Source: Parabacteroides sp. Marseille-P3160
Lineage (GTDB): Bacteria; Bacteroidota; Bacteroidia; Bacteroidales; Tannerellaceae
DNA length: 58,472 nucleotides
Assembly: GCF_900162725.1 (NCBI RefSeq)
Contig: NZ_LT799418.1
Coordinates: forward strand, 1,144,012-1,202,483
Direction: 5' to 3'
The notes beneath the pieces were generated by a model. That model was not told where the DNA came from, did not search any database, and saw only the letters and a list, made by a program, of their open reading frames with translations. This document shows positions 38,494 through 47,139 of the stretch, piece after piece (position 1 is the first letter of the stretch; the number at the start of each line of letters is the position of its first letter). Position numbers and translations under genes: made by a program.

Positions 38494-38970
38494 ATGACCA
38501 AAAAAGGACTTTTCTATCCGATATGGAACAAAAAGAAAATCAGAAAGATATTCGAGGATTCCGCTCTTTTAGCCGAGGTGAGGATCGTTAACATGCTTCA
38601 GCGTACAGGCGAAGAGTTTGTAAAGGTCGCTCGTTTAAGTGGACAATATAAAGACCATACCGGCAATCTTCGTTCTTCTATTGGCTATGTGATCGTCAGA
38701 GACGGCAAAGTTATTGACCGTAATTTCCAGCTTTCGGAGAAAGAAGGTACAGATAAAGTAACCGGCATGCGTACCGCTCAGCAGCTTGCATCTGAGTTGA
38801 TTAAAGAATACAGCAAAGGCTATGTGCTGATTGGTATGGCCGGTATGAAGTACGCTGTATTTGTAGAAGCTATGGAGAATAAAGATGTTGTCTCTTATGC
38901 CGCGAACAGAGCGGAAGATTTCATCAAGGAATACAGCAGGTTGTTATTCAAGAGATTGAACAAAAAATAA
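38494..38970 (+). CDS. HK97-gp10-like head-tail connector protein
   Basis: A 158-residue protein resembling the HK97 gp10 family of neck/tail-completion proteins. It has a helical N-terminus with LLAEVRIVNMLQRTGEEFVK, the typical DHTGNLRSSIGYVIVRDGKV loop-strand segment and the C-terminal MKYAVFVEAMENKDVVSYAA helix. In phages this gene lies between the capsid and major tail genes. Here it sits eight bases before the tape measure gene, and the major tail protein and chaperone genes that usually separate the two are missing. Confidence 0.75.
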   Translation: MTKKGLFYPIWNKKKIRKIFEDSALLAEVRIVNMLQRTGEEFVKVARLSGQYKDHTGNLRSSIGYVIVRDGKVIDRNFQLSEKEGTDKVTGMRTAQQLASELIKEYSKGYVLIGMAGMKYAVFVEAMENKDVVSYAANRAEDFIKEYSRLLFKRLNKK

Positions 38971-38977
38971 AAAAATT

Positions 38978-41900
38978 ATGCCAATAATAAACAGAGAAGG
39001 AGCGCTGGTTTTAGCAACCGGAATTGATATTAGCGGACTGCAAAGTGGAATTGACCAGGCAGAAGGGGAGTTAGATCAATTTGCCGGCAGAGCCAAAAAA
39101 ATTGGCATGTTGGTAGGTAGTTATTTTGGCGTACAAGCGTTAAAAGATTTCGGAAAGGAAATCGTAAACGTTCGCGGCGAGATGCAGCTATTAGAGACTT
39201 CGTTTGGAGTTTTGCTTGGAAATGAAGCAAAAGCGAATACGATGCTTTCCGAGATAAAGCAATACGCTATTCAAAGCCCTCTTTCCCTAAATGGCGTATC
39301 AAAAGCGGCACAATTGCTTTTAGGGTTCAATGTTGAAGCAGAAAAGGTTATGCCAACATTGAAGCAGCTAGGTGATATCTCAATGGGTAGTACCGAGCGT
39401 TTCCAATCGTTGGCATTAGCATTTGCACAGATGTCAGCAGCAGGTAAGCTGATGGGACAAGACTTACTTCAAATGATTAATGCCGGTTTTAATCCGTTGC
39501 AGGAAATATCTCTAAGGACGGGTAAATCGTTGGTGGAATTGCGTAAAGAAATGGAGAATGGCACCATCTCTTCTAAAATGGTTGCTGATGCTTTTGCTTC
39601 TGTTACTGCCGAAGGGGGTAAGTTTTACGGTATGACAGCTAAACAGGCAGAAGGCATTCGGGGATTGCAGGCCCAGTTAGAGGGCGGTTTGCAAGACGCT
39701 TTTAACAATATGGGTAAATCGGCCGAAGGTGCGATATCTATCGGATATAAGGGGGCTATTTCCCTTGTTGAAAATTACGGTAAAGTGGGGAGGGCGGTTG
39801 CTGCATTGATCACAACCTATGGAGCGTATAAGGCAGCAGTAGTTGTCACAAATATTGTTCTTAAAGAACAAGCTGCTATTAACGCGATGGTTGTCGCTTC
39901 AAATGGAGTATTCAATAAATCTCTTGCTTATCAATGGGTATGGACTGGACGGGTTCAAAAAGCACAAGCATTGCTTAACAAGACAATGTTGTCCAACCCG
40001 TATGTTCTTTTGGCGACATTGGTAGTAGGGCTAGGTGCGGCTATGTGGGCTTTATCTGATAATACAACGGCTACAGAAAGAGCCTTACGGGATTACAATA
40101 AAACGAAAGAAGAAGCTGCTCAAAAAGAGCAAGAGCATAAGGCAAAAATAGAGGAGTTAATCAATACATCCACATCTCAATCTGAAGCGGATTTCAAGCG
40201 GGTGATGGCATTAGATCAGCTAAAAAAAGAGTATCCCAAGATTTTTGAGAAATATGATCTCGAAAATCTTAAACTTGCTGATATTCTAAAGATCAAGAAA
40301 GAGATTGCAGAGATCGATGGGCAACGGTCCCTGGCTTCTTCAAAAGAAAACGCTCAGAATATTCAGGCAGAAATAGATCTCCTAACGGCAAAGATGAATA
40401 ATACCACCGGTGCGGGTGCAGCATATTATGAATCGGTTGGGAAAAGAATAGACGCACTGAAAGGAAATCTGAAATTGGTCAATGCCGAGATACAAGAACA
40501 ATCAAATGCCTTATGGGAAGCAAACACACCTCTTGAAGTCAAAAAGAAGCTGATTCAAGACGAAATAACGGCCCTCAGAAACCAAAACTTTCTTATTGAG
40601 CAGAATAATAGGAAACAGTTTGGTAAAGGAATACTGCCGGATGATGTTACTATTAATGCAAATAAAAAAAGGATAGAAGAATTAAAATCTCAATATGAAA
40701 GCCTGTCTCCTTCTCTTGAAAAAGCTGCTACGAAGAATGAGGCGTATTGGAAAAAGATAAAAGAGGATGCGGAAAAAAACCTTGGAGCACTCGGCACTGA
40801 TCAAGTGGGCACGTCTGCATGGAAAAAGTTACAAGACGCTATCCGGAAAGCGGACATAGAATTGAAAAAATACAGTGTTTCATCTTTGGATAAGGCCGGC
40901 ATAGATGCCAATAAAATAAAGTCCGAAACGGCCGATCGCCTGGTCGAAATAGAGGAAGCGCGCAAGAAAATACAACAGCAGGAAATTGATTCCGAATTGG
41001 AGATTCGTGCCGGAAAGATTGCCGTCATGGAAGATGGTTCAAAAAAGGAGCTTGCACAAATCCAACTTGCATACGATCAGCGCATGAACGAAATTGCTAA
41101 ACAGGGCAATGAGCTGATAAAACAACAACAGGATATTGAGCGTAAGGCCTGGGAAGCGGCTAATCCGAAATGGAAAGAAAAAGGGATGGTGTATGCAAAT
41201 ACGACTACATCCGTGACGCAACTTTCACCCGGATTACAAGGCCAGTTATCCGATTCGGCTACCATTGCGGCGCAACAGCGTACTTACGCAGAAGCGCAGC
41301 TATTAAAGCAGACGCTTAAAGAGTATCAGGATTACAGTGCCCGCCGGTATGAGTTGGAAAAGAAATACAACGAAGATGTAGCCTACTTAAACTCACAACG
41401 CATAGAAAAGAATGCTTCACAAATTGATGCGGCTCTTAAGCAGGCAAAAAAACAATTTGACGAATCTACTTCTTCCATCGATCTCGAAGAGTTTCAAAAA
41501 AGCATCGACTGGACACGCGTATTTGGTGACCTTGATAAGGTGTCTACCGATGCTCTTGAAAAACTCCGGGATAAACTAAAGGCTTATCTTTCCGAAGCCA
41601 GCGGCTCCATGACGCCGGAAAATATAAAAACGGTATCGGATGCTATAGAGGATATGACTGATAAGATTTCTGAAAGAAAACCCTTTCAGGAACTTTCATC
41701 TGGTTGGAATGAATATAGGCAAGCCGCAACCGAAGCGGCGGCAGCACAGGAATACCTTAATAAGCTAACCAAGGAAGGGAAGGAAGATTCAGAGGACTAT
41801 AAACAGACAGAAGAAAACCTTGCCAACCTACAAGGAAAACGGCTTGAAGGCTTAAAAAAGGTCTCCAATGCTGCAAGCAATATTGGTAAGATCGGTACAC

Positions 41901-43213
41901 AGGCGGTCAACGCCGGTAACGATATCATTGATATGCTGACAAACTTTGGCGTTAAAGTTCCCAAAGCCGTTAGCGGGGCTTTATCTGGCGTTGGACAAGT
42001 CTTTGATGGTTTGTCGAGTATTAATGTTACGCAACCTTTTACTGTTATCACGGGTGGGTTAAAGGTTATTGCTGGCCTTGGTAATACTATTGCTTCCATA
42101 TTTGGCAAGGTGAATAAAGAAGCGGAAGATACAAAACGTATTCAGGCTATCAACGAAAGGGTAGAAAGTACACAGGAAGCTATCAATAAACTAATCGATA
42201 AACGTATCGATCTTATAAAGGAGGCGACGGCAGCGGAAGCTAACTATCTGAATACTCTTACCCAAAACGACATTGCGCAACAGCAGACATATTTACAAAA
42301 GCAATTTTCCAATCTTTCCGGAAATGACCTCTTTGCAAAGAAAGGAAAGAATAATAATCTCACTTATGCAGAGGTAATGCGTAAGTATGGGCTTTCTGAT
42401 CTGGCTGACTTTGCGGAATGGTGGAACACTGGTGGGTATAATGCTCTTTTAGCAGATGGTTTCGGGATTAGGGATAAGGATTCGATTGACTCTATCGTCA
42501 GTTCGTGGACTGAATTAGGAGATGCCGCAACGGAGGCTAAAGAAGCTATGCAGGAAGCTGCTACCGGTACCACATTCGATGCAATGAAAGATAGTCTGGA
42601 TGACTTGGTTAAACAGGCAGATTTAACCTTTGAGGATATATCAGAATCCTTCGAAGATCATATGAGCAATGCTATTCTCAATATGGTCAAGAGCAACTAC
42701 CTAACGGACGAGTTAAAGAAATGGTATGAAAAGTTTGCCGAAGACTCCGCCTCCGGGGGGAAATTGACTGCCGATGAAGTAAGCCGATTGCAGGATTACT
42801 ACAAAGAGATAGCAGAGAATGCAAACAAGATGTTCAACGATGCCGCTACGGCTATGGGACTTGATTTATCTGATAATTCAGAAGCTTCGGATAATTCCCT
42901 GAAGGGTGCATATGCTAAAGCAGATCAGGAAAGCATCAACTTACTGGCCGGCCAGACAAGCGCCGCACGTGTATCCCTTGACTCAATCCGTGATAGTGCC
43001 CGATCTATCCAGGAAACTATGAAGCTTATCTATGATATTCAAACAAGGGGATGGAAGGATGTTGAAATTATCAAGGGGCTAACGGATGAGATAAAGAAAA
43101 GCAACGACCAGATAGTAGCTACGAATCAGCAGGTAGCTGATAATACTCAAGGTATCAATAAGATTTCCGAAAGCTTGAAATATATCGAAACGCATGGAAT
43201 TGATTTAAAATGA
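38978..43213 (+). CDS. Phage tail tape measure protein
   Basis: A 1411-residue intact frame. The N-terminal tape measure domain (about 60-250) has LETSFGVLLGNEAKA, QYAIQSPLSLNGVSKAAQLL, and KLMGQDLLQMINAGFNPLQE. Hydrophobic stretches at about 271-294 and 341-359 suit the membrane-inserting region. Long coiled coils (about 365-720 and 880-1000) and a second hydrophobic area (about 1010-1060) follow. The protein sets tail length in siphophages and myophages; at roughly 0.15 nm per residue it would fit a tail of about 200 nm. No truncation is visible. The absence of a major tail protein and capsid genes in the element makes its presence unexpected. Confidence 0.92.
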   Translation: MPIINREGALVLATGIDISGLQSGIDQAEGELDQFAGRAKKIGMLVGSYFGVQALKDFGKEIVNVRGEMQLLETSFGVLLGNEAKANTMLSEIKQYAIQSPLSLNGVSKAAQLLLGFNVEAEKVMPTLKQLGDISMGSTERFQSLALAFAQMSAAGKLMGQDLLQMINAGFNPLQEISLRTGKSLVELRKEMENGTISSKMVADAFASVTAEGGKFYGMTAKQAEGIRGLQAQLEGGLQDAFNNMGKSAEGAISIGYKGAISLVENYGKVGRAVAALITTYGAYKAAVVVTNIVLKEQAAINAMVVASNGVFNKSLAYQWVWTGRVQKAQALLNKTMLSNPYVLLATLVVGLGAAMWALSDNTTATERALRDYNKTKEEAAQKEQEHKAKIEELINTSTSQSEADFKRVMALDQLKKEYPKIFEKYDLENLKLADILKIKKEIAEIDGQRSLASSKENAQNIQAEIDLLTAKMNNTTGAGAAYYESVGKRIDALKGNLKLVNAEIQEQSNALWEANTPLEVKKKLIQDEITALRNQNFLIEQNNRKQFGKGILPDDVTINANKKRIEELKSQYESLSPSLEKAATKNEAYWKKIKEDAEKNLGALGTDQVGTSAWKKLQDAIRKADIELKKYSVSSLDKAGIDANKIKSETADRLVEIEEARKKIQQQEIDSELEIRAGKIAVMEDGSKKELAQIQLAYDQRMNEIAKQGNELIKQQQDIERKAWEAANPKWKEKGMVYANTTTSVTQLSPGLQGQLSDSATIAAQQRTYAEAQLLKQTLKEYQDYSARRYELEKKYNEDVAYLNSQRIEKNASQIDAALKQAKKQFDESTSSIDLEEFQKSIDWTRVFGDLDKVSTDALEKLRDKLKAYLSEASGSMTPENIKTVSDAIEDMTDKISERKPFQELSSGWNEYRQAATEAAAAQEYLNKLTKEGKEDSEDYKQTEENLANLQGKRLEGLKKVSNAASNIGKIGTQAVNAGNDIIDMLTNFGVKVPKAVSGALSGVGQVFDGLSSINVTQPFTVITGGLKVIAGLGNTIASIFGKVNKEAEDTKRIQAINERVESTQEAINKLIDKRIDLIKEATAAEANYLNTLTQNDIAQQQTYLQKQFSNLSGNDLFAKKGKNNNLTYAEVMRKYGLSDLADFAEWWNTGGYNALLADGFGIRDKDSIDSIVSSWTELGDAATEAKEAMQEAATGTTFDAMKDSLDDLVKQADLTFEDISESFEDHMSNAILNMVKSNYLTDELKKWYEKFAEDSASGGKLTADEVSRLQDYYKEIAENANKMFNDAATAMGLDLSDNSEASDNSLKGAYAKADQESINLLAGQTSAARVSLDSIRDSARSIQETMKLIYDIQTRGWKDVEIIKGLTDEIKKSNDQIVATNQQVADNTQGINKISESLKYIETHGIDLK

Positions 43214-43247
43214 CAATAGACGGCAAAAATATAAAAACAAAATAATT

Positions 43248-43664
43248 ATGACACAAACGAATGATTTAGCCATCGATTTAGACAATATTCCAGCCGAGGA
43301 TTATAGTAGTATATCCATTACTGGAGAAAACCGGGGATTTTATTTTCAGGATTTAAACGGAATAAGAGCCGCCATTCTAAAGGACAGACCGGCAATTTAC
43401 TTTTATGCGGAGGATGTTACGGGACGGGAAAACTGTTACGGGACGCTTAATTTGAGGTTTAAAGGCGGGATATGTGACGCAATGACATCTGAGACCAAAG
43501 AGTATGACAGTGATGAAAAAAAGGAGGAGATCCTTGAAAGGCTAAAGGGTACTCCATTTACCCTGTTTGAAGGATGTAATTTCATCTTGGCGAATAAGAT
43601 CGGCGTTATTTTAGCTGAGGGAATAGATAATATTGACAAATACATTAAGACGGAATTGTTATGA
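43248..43664 (+). CDS. Unrecognised protein after the tape measure gene
   Basis: A 138-residue acidic protein with predicted beta-rich segments (EDYSSISITGENRGFYFQDL, RPAIYFYAEDVTGREN). It overlaps the next start by four bases. In phages, distal tail and baseplate genes follow the tape measure; this one is too short to be a Dit or Tal protein and no family is recognised. Confidence 0.6.
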   Translation: MTQTNDLAIDLDNIPAEDYSSISITGENRGFYFQDLNGIRAAILKDRPAIYFYAEDVTGRENCYGTLNLRFKGGICDAMTSETKEYDSDEKKEEILERLKGTPFTLFEGCNFILANKIGVILAEGIDNIDKYIKTELL

Positions 43665-44014
43665 ATGATGCGTTGATTCTTTCCTATGAAGGCGGCATTG
43701 AGTCCTCCGCTATTCCGATGAACTATGTTAGGGCATATATCGCAAATGACGGCAGAATTTTACGACTCAATGGCCGATACGTAGAAGACAACTTCAGCGT
43801 GACGAAGCAATCTACCGGAGTCTGGATAATACATCATGATCTTTCTACAAATTACGGAGTTATTTATTACGCAGTCAATGCAACCCCGGTAAACGTATCT
43901 TCGTGCGTGTCTATTGTTCCTACTTGCGGCCCTAACGAATTAATCATAAGGGGATTTGACCATAACGGCAACCCCGCAAATTGCGAATTAACAATAGAAC
44001 TAAATAAATTTTAA
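43661..44014 (+). CDS. Unrecognised beta-rich protein
   Basis: A 117-residue protein of alternating strands (LILSYEGGIESSAIPMNYV, YGVIYYAVNATPVNVSSC) ending in GNPANCELTIELNKF. Three cysteines are visible. The composition suits a minor virion or surface protein, but no family is recognised. It is translationally coupled to the previous gene (ATGA overlap) and followed by the next after four bases. Confidence 0.6.
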   Translation: MNDALILSYEGGIESSAIPMNYVRAYIANDGRILRLNGRYVEDNFSVTKQSTGVWIIHHDLSTNYGVIYYAVNATPVNVSSCVSIVPTCGPNELIIRGFDHNGNPANCELTIELNKF

Positions 44015-44018
44015 AGAT

Positions 44019-44273
44019 ATGGAACAAAAGATAGGTTTATACAGATATATGGGTAATGAAATACGCCTGTATGTTTTTGAAAATATAGGAAATGGCGAAC
44101 GACTTATTGCAATATTCAGACCTACATCGATTAACAAATACGATGAATCAGGGAATAGCGTGCCTGCTAAAGGGCTAGATGCTAAAATCGTATCCGGTAT
44201 TGATTTGGATACTTTCAATGAACTCTATGACAACGCTATAAAATTGATGGGTATCGAGATACCAGAACCCTGA
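44019..44273 (+). CDS. Small unrecognised protein
   Basis: An 84-residue protein (IGLYRYMGNEIRLYVFENIG, GLDAKIVSGIDLDTFNELYD). Last gene of the tape-measure operon before a small Cys-containing protein. No family recognised. Confidence 0.55.
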   Translation: MEQKIGLYRYMGNEIRLYVFENIGNGERLIAIFRPTSINKYDESGNSVPAKGLDAKIVSGIDLDTFNELYDNAIKLMGIEIPEP

Positions 44274-44333
44274 CTATTTCAAAGATGAAGCTATACGAGA
44301 ATCAAAATAATAATTATTATTAAATTCGTGATT

Positions 44334-44555
44334 ATGAAAAAGGGAGATGTGTACATACTTGATGATAGACATGAGATATTTAATCAGTATTTATCTCAAT
44401 GCGCTTTCTGTAAACATTTCAAAGATGGTTATACTTGCGCCGCTTTTCCTGATGGTATACCGGATGACCTACTGGAAGGTATTAAGAAGCATAATTCCAT
44501 AATCAAATCACAAACAGGAAATCTCCTTTTTTCCAAAAAGAAAGAATTTAAATAA
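44334..44555 (+). CDS. Small Cys-motif protein (CxxC...CxAFPDGIPDDL)
   Basis: A 73-residue protein with CAFCKHFKDGYTCAAFPDGI followed by PDDLLEG. This Cys-rich motif, with C-x-AFP-x-GIP, belongs to a widespread family of small bacterial proteins of unknown role, possibly metal-binding. The GTG at 44328 is in frame, but the ATG at 44334 is chosen. It is the last plus-strand gene before the convergent accessory block. Confidence 0.65.
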   Translation: MKKGDVYILDDRHEIFNQYLSQCAFCKHFKDGYTCAAFPDGIPDDLLEGIKKHNSIIKSQTGNLLFSKKKEFK

Positions 44556-44577
44556 TATATGCTATCAATTTGAAATT

Positions 44578-45330
44578 TTATCTTTGAATTATTTTTGTTT
44601 GAGGCAAATTTTTAGAAGCAAAATCCTGAATTTCTATTCGATGCTCTTGTGGCATATCTTTACCTAGTATTATCTCAGTAATTGCCTCTTTGGGTAATAC
44701 AATTGCTCGATCCGAATCGCTTAATGGTTTTAATTTAAACTTTAACATTCTAAACTCTTTCTCATATGACCATTTTGTGAGTTTATGGAATATTTGTAGA
44801 TAAGATTGCATCCCATAACTATGTATTGGCCTTGGGTATATGATCGGAAGAATTTTGTCATATTCAACATATCCTCTTATCGATGGAATATTTAATAATA
44901 TTGAGGCTTTAAATCCAATAACAAACCCCTGATGATCATCACAATACTTCTCCCACATTTTAATTATATTTGGATTTTCCGTAACACACAGAACACCTGC
45001 TAATTTATCGAATTTAATAAAATCACCATCTTGGATTCCTTTTAACAACTTCGGCTCTCTAAAAGGTGGTTCTTTCACCCAATATGCAAGCTTTTGAAGA
45101 TATTCGTCGCAAGTTAAACTTGGAAAGTCTTCTCTTATCCTTAAATCATATAATCTGATTATATCAGGTTCAGAGAGATAATCATAGCGTATTGGATTTT
45201 TACAATCTATTGGATCCTCAAAACTTGAAGGACGAGAAAACCATACTTCTTGATTTGTAATGGTCCTTTTTTCATATACGTCTGTCCACCTTCTGTATTT
45301 ATAGAGGATATCTTTCTGGGTTTGTTTCAT
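44578..45330 (-). CDS. DUF2971-domain protein
   Basis: A 250-residue protein with the DUF2971 pattern: an N-terminal YKYRRW, VWFSRPSSFEDPIDC (the F-x-D-P-x-D motif), LCVTENPNIIKMWEKYCDDHQGFVIGF and a KWSYEKEFRMLKF near the C-terminus, here cited in parts. The family often occurs in mobile elements and near anti-phage genes, but its biochemical role is not established. As a lone cargo gene on the minus strand, 135 bases after the alarmone-hydrolase gene, it is a candidate superinfection or defence gene. That is inference. Confidence 0.8.
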   Translation of the reverse strand: MKQTQKDILYKYRRWTDVYEKRTITNQEVWFSRPSSFEDPIDCKNPIRYDYLSEPDIIRLYDLRIREDFPSLTCDEYLQKLAYWVKEPPFREPKLLKGIQDGDFIKFDKLAGVLCVTENPNIIKMWEKYCDDHQGFVIGFKASILLNIPSIRGYVEYDKILPIIYPRPIHSYGMQSYLQIFHKLTKWSYEKEFRMLKFKLKPLSDSDRAIVLPKEAITEIILGKDMPQEHRIEIQDFASKNLPQTKIIQR

Positions 45331-45465
45331 ATACTTAATTTGTGGTTTATACTCTTATCGTTTAGCACATATATTATTCTTTCATAATCACAAATATACT
45401 CTAAAAACATAATACGATGGATGGGAAGAACATGCTATTATAACAAGAGACGAGTACGAAAACTT

Positions 45466-45897
45466 TTAAGCCCCGAGAAAAGAAAGGGCCTTTTTGTATT
45501 TCTCTACCCGTTCAATATCTTTTTTCCCAATCTTAGGCAAACGGGATAAATTGCTATTATCTTTTAGATCTGCAATCTTTACAGCGCGGGCGATTGTGTT
45601 TACCGAAAGCCGCTTAATGTAATCTTCATAATCGATACCTTCTTCATGAGTCAAGAGACGTAAAACATCCACTATTTCGGAAGGTATTCCTTTTGATAAT
45701 AAATCTGGAAAATCCAAATCGGTATCCTCTATGACATCATGCAAAACAGCAGCAATTTTTTCTTCTGTAGAGTGAACATTGGCCATTATCCTTAACGGAT
45801 GGAGAATATAGGGCTTCCCGGCTTTATCGACTTGCCCCATGTGGGCTTTTGTTGCTATCTGAATAGCCGTTTCAAGATGTTGGGGGGTAATTGTCAT
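45466..45897 (-). CDS. Small HD-domain alarmone hydrolase-like protein (SAH/Mesh1-like)
   Basis: A 143-residue single-domain HD hydrolase like the hydrolase half of RelA/SpoT. Metal ligands are visible at His33 (LHPLRIM), His53-Asp54 (LHDVIEDTD, with the Glu57-Asp58 pair) and the late Asp in KIADLKDNSN. There is no synthetase or TGS domain. Family members degrade (p)ppGpp or (pp)pApp; phage-borne examples can counter alarmone-type toxins. It starts 15 bases after the ORF6N gene and so is part of the immunity transcript. A metal-dependent hydrolase with another nucleotide substrate is possible. Confidence 0.82.
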   Translation of the reverse strand: MTITPQHLETAIQIATKAHMGQVDKAGKPYILHPLRIMANVHSTEEKIAAVLHDVIEDTDLDFPDLLSKGIPSEIVDVLRLLTHEEGIDYEDYIKRLSVNTIARAVKIADLKDNSNLSRLPKIGKKDIERVEKYKKALSFLGA

Positions 45898-45912
45898 GGT
45901 TAGTTTGTATCA

Positions 45913-46485
45913 TCACTCTTCCGGCTTGATATAGCCGACCGGTTTTTTGGGTTTGTTTAACACCTTATTTTTAGTCTGTAACTCCGCCAACGTCTCATTT
46001 ATAAGTTCCAATTGCATCCGTGTATCTTCGTTAATATCATTATAATCGGTAAAGACTTCCTCAATGTACGCTTTGAGTTCTTTTACTTCCTTTTGGAGCT
46101 CTGTTACTCTATCAACAGGAGGATTTAAAACTAACTGACGAATAGCAACAAAGGCACGTGTTATTAAAATACTGGTTTGTATTGCTATGTCACTTCGAAG
46201 TACACTTGATAACATAATCACGCCATGCTCACTAAATGCAAGTGGTATAGCAGATTTAGGCCGTTTGGCTCGGGATGTCATCACAAATTGTGATGAGATA
46301 CCTTCCCATTCTTCCCCGGTTAATTGGAACATAAAATCTTCTGGGAAGCGTTCTGTATTACGCTTTACAGCCTGATTTAATACACGGGTTTCCACTTGAT
46401 ACATCTCCGCCAAGTCAAAATCAAGCATCACTTTCTGACCTCTTATCCCGTATATCTTGCTTTGGATTAATTGCAATTGATTCAT
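45913..46485 (-). CDS. ORF6N-domain protein (antirepressor-like)
   Basis: A 190-residue protein with an N-terminal ORF6N domain (about 7-90): IQSKIYGIRGQKVMLDFDLA, EMYQVETRVLNQAVKRNTER, FPEDFMFQLTGEEW. A helical C-terminal segment follows (VTELQKEVKELKAYIEEVFT) that may form a coiled coil. ORF6N/KilA-N proteins in phages and mobile elements usually bind DNA or antagonise a repressor. It is encoded 4 bases after the XRE gene and should be its partner in the switch. Confidence 0.85.
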   Translation of the reverse strand: MNQLQLIQSKIYGIRGQKVMLDFDLAEMYQVETRVLNQAVKRNTERFPEDFMFQLTGEEWEGISSQFVMTSRAKRPKSAIPLAFSEHGVIMLSSVLRSDIAIQTSILITRAFVAIRQLVLNPPVDRVTELQKEVKELKAYIEEVFTDYNDINEDTRMQLELINETLAELQTKNKVLNKPKKPVGYIKPEE

Positions 46486-46489
46486 AATC

Positions 46490-46744
46490 TTATTCCTTTT
46501 CTTTTATCTCTAATATGGTACCGCATTTAGGACAAGCAATTACGTTCTGCTTTGGCTGTTCGAATAGGTCCGTAATAGGAACATTTAAAGCACTAGCAAT
46601 TTTCTCTAACGATTGTAGCTGCGGATATTCACCTCGAAGTGTTTTATTCAAACTTATATCCGTTATACCCAATCTTTCGGCTAAATCCTTCTGTGTTATT
46701 CCTTTTTCTTGACAAACCTCTTTTATTCTTCTTCTAAAATCCAT
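46490..46744 (-). CDS. XRE-family repressor with C-terminal zinc ribbon motif
   Basis: An 84-residue HTH protein (MDFRRRIKEVCQEKGITQKD, LAERLGITDISLNKTLRGEY) with the C-terminal CPKCG motif, which would bind zinc only with partner cysteines or in a dimer. The upstream frame to 46801 is rejected because the predicted promoter box lies there (46767-46774). Position and operator layout make it the cI-like regulator of the element. Its own gene has an operator-like site between promoter and start. Confidence 0.85.
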   Translation of the reverse strand: MDFRRRIKEVCQEKGITQKDLAERLGITDISLNKTLRGEYPQLQSLEKIASALNVPITDLFEQPKQNVIACPKCGTILEIKEKE

Positions 46745-46747
46745 GAT

Positions 46748-46763
46748 ACTATATGGTTTAATT
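46748..46763. promoter_or_regulatory. Operator-like site O1
   Basis: ACTATATGGTTTAATT; its reverse complement matches O2 (46864-46879) at 15 of 16 positions. It lies between the minus-strand -7 box and the XRE start codon, where a bound repressor would block its own gene. Confidence 0.6.
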
Positions 46764-46766
46764 GTG

Positions 46767-46798
46767 CAAATATATGTATTAATACTACATAGTGCAAT
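46767..46798 (-). promoter_or_regulatory. Promoter of the XRE-ORF6N-HD operon
   Basis: TATATTTG on the minus strand (CAAATATA, 46767-46774) with a weak -33 box (ATTG, from CAAT at 46795-46798), 20-base spacer. Confidence 0.6.
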
Positions 46799-46856
46799 CA
46801 AAACTAAATAATAAATACATATAGTTTTATAATTAACTACATTTAACCTTGTTTAT

Positions 46857-46888
46857 ATTGCTTAATTAAACTATATAGTCTTACTTTG
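46857..46888 (+). promoter_or_regulatory. Rightward promoter of the right arm with O2 in the spacer
   Basis: ATTG (46857-46860) and TTACTTTG (46881-46888, one mismatch to TAnnTTTG) have a 20-base spacer. Operator-like O2, AATTAAACTATATAGT (46864-46879), fills the spacer, a position in which a repressor would block RNA polymerase. Confidence 0.55.
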
Positions 46889-46932
46889 ATGCATAAAATA
46901 AAACGAAGTGGTTTTATAACTCTATAAATAAA

Positions 46933-47139
46933 ATGAAAAGGACAGAAGTATTAAGATCAGTGATGAAAAGGGCGTGGTCCATATATAGAGGATCATCGAT
47001 CTATTCATACAGTTTTTCCGAAAGTCTAAGACGCGCCTGGAAGATAGAAAAAGAGAATGCAGCCGAACGTCTTGAAGAGTATTACTGGAAACATCCGGAT
47101 GAACGTCCGGAATCATTGGCGGAAAAGATTGCCCGTTAG
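46933..47139 (+). CDS. Small basic protein, paralogue A (AW-motif family)
   Basis: A 68-residue protein with VMKRAWSIYRG and SFSESLRRAWKIEK. The pattern MK-x-AW-x-hydrophobic-YR, then SF, then AW, is repeated in the gene at 47331, so the two are diverged paralogues. It is the first gene of the rightward operon under the predicted repressor control. Small early proteins of this pattern are common in Bacteroidetes phages and conjugative elements; function is unknown. Confidence 0.65.
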   Translation: MKRTEVLRSVMKRAWSIYRGSSIYSYSFSESLRRAWKIEKENAAERLEEYYWKHPDERPESLAEKIAR

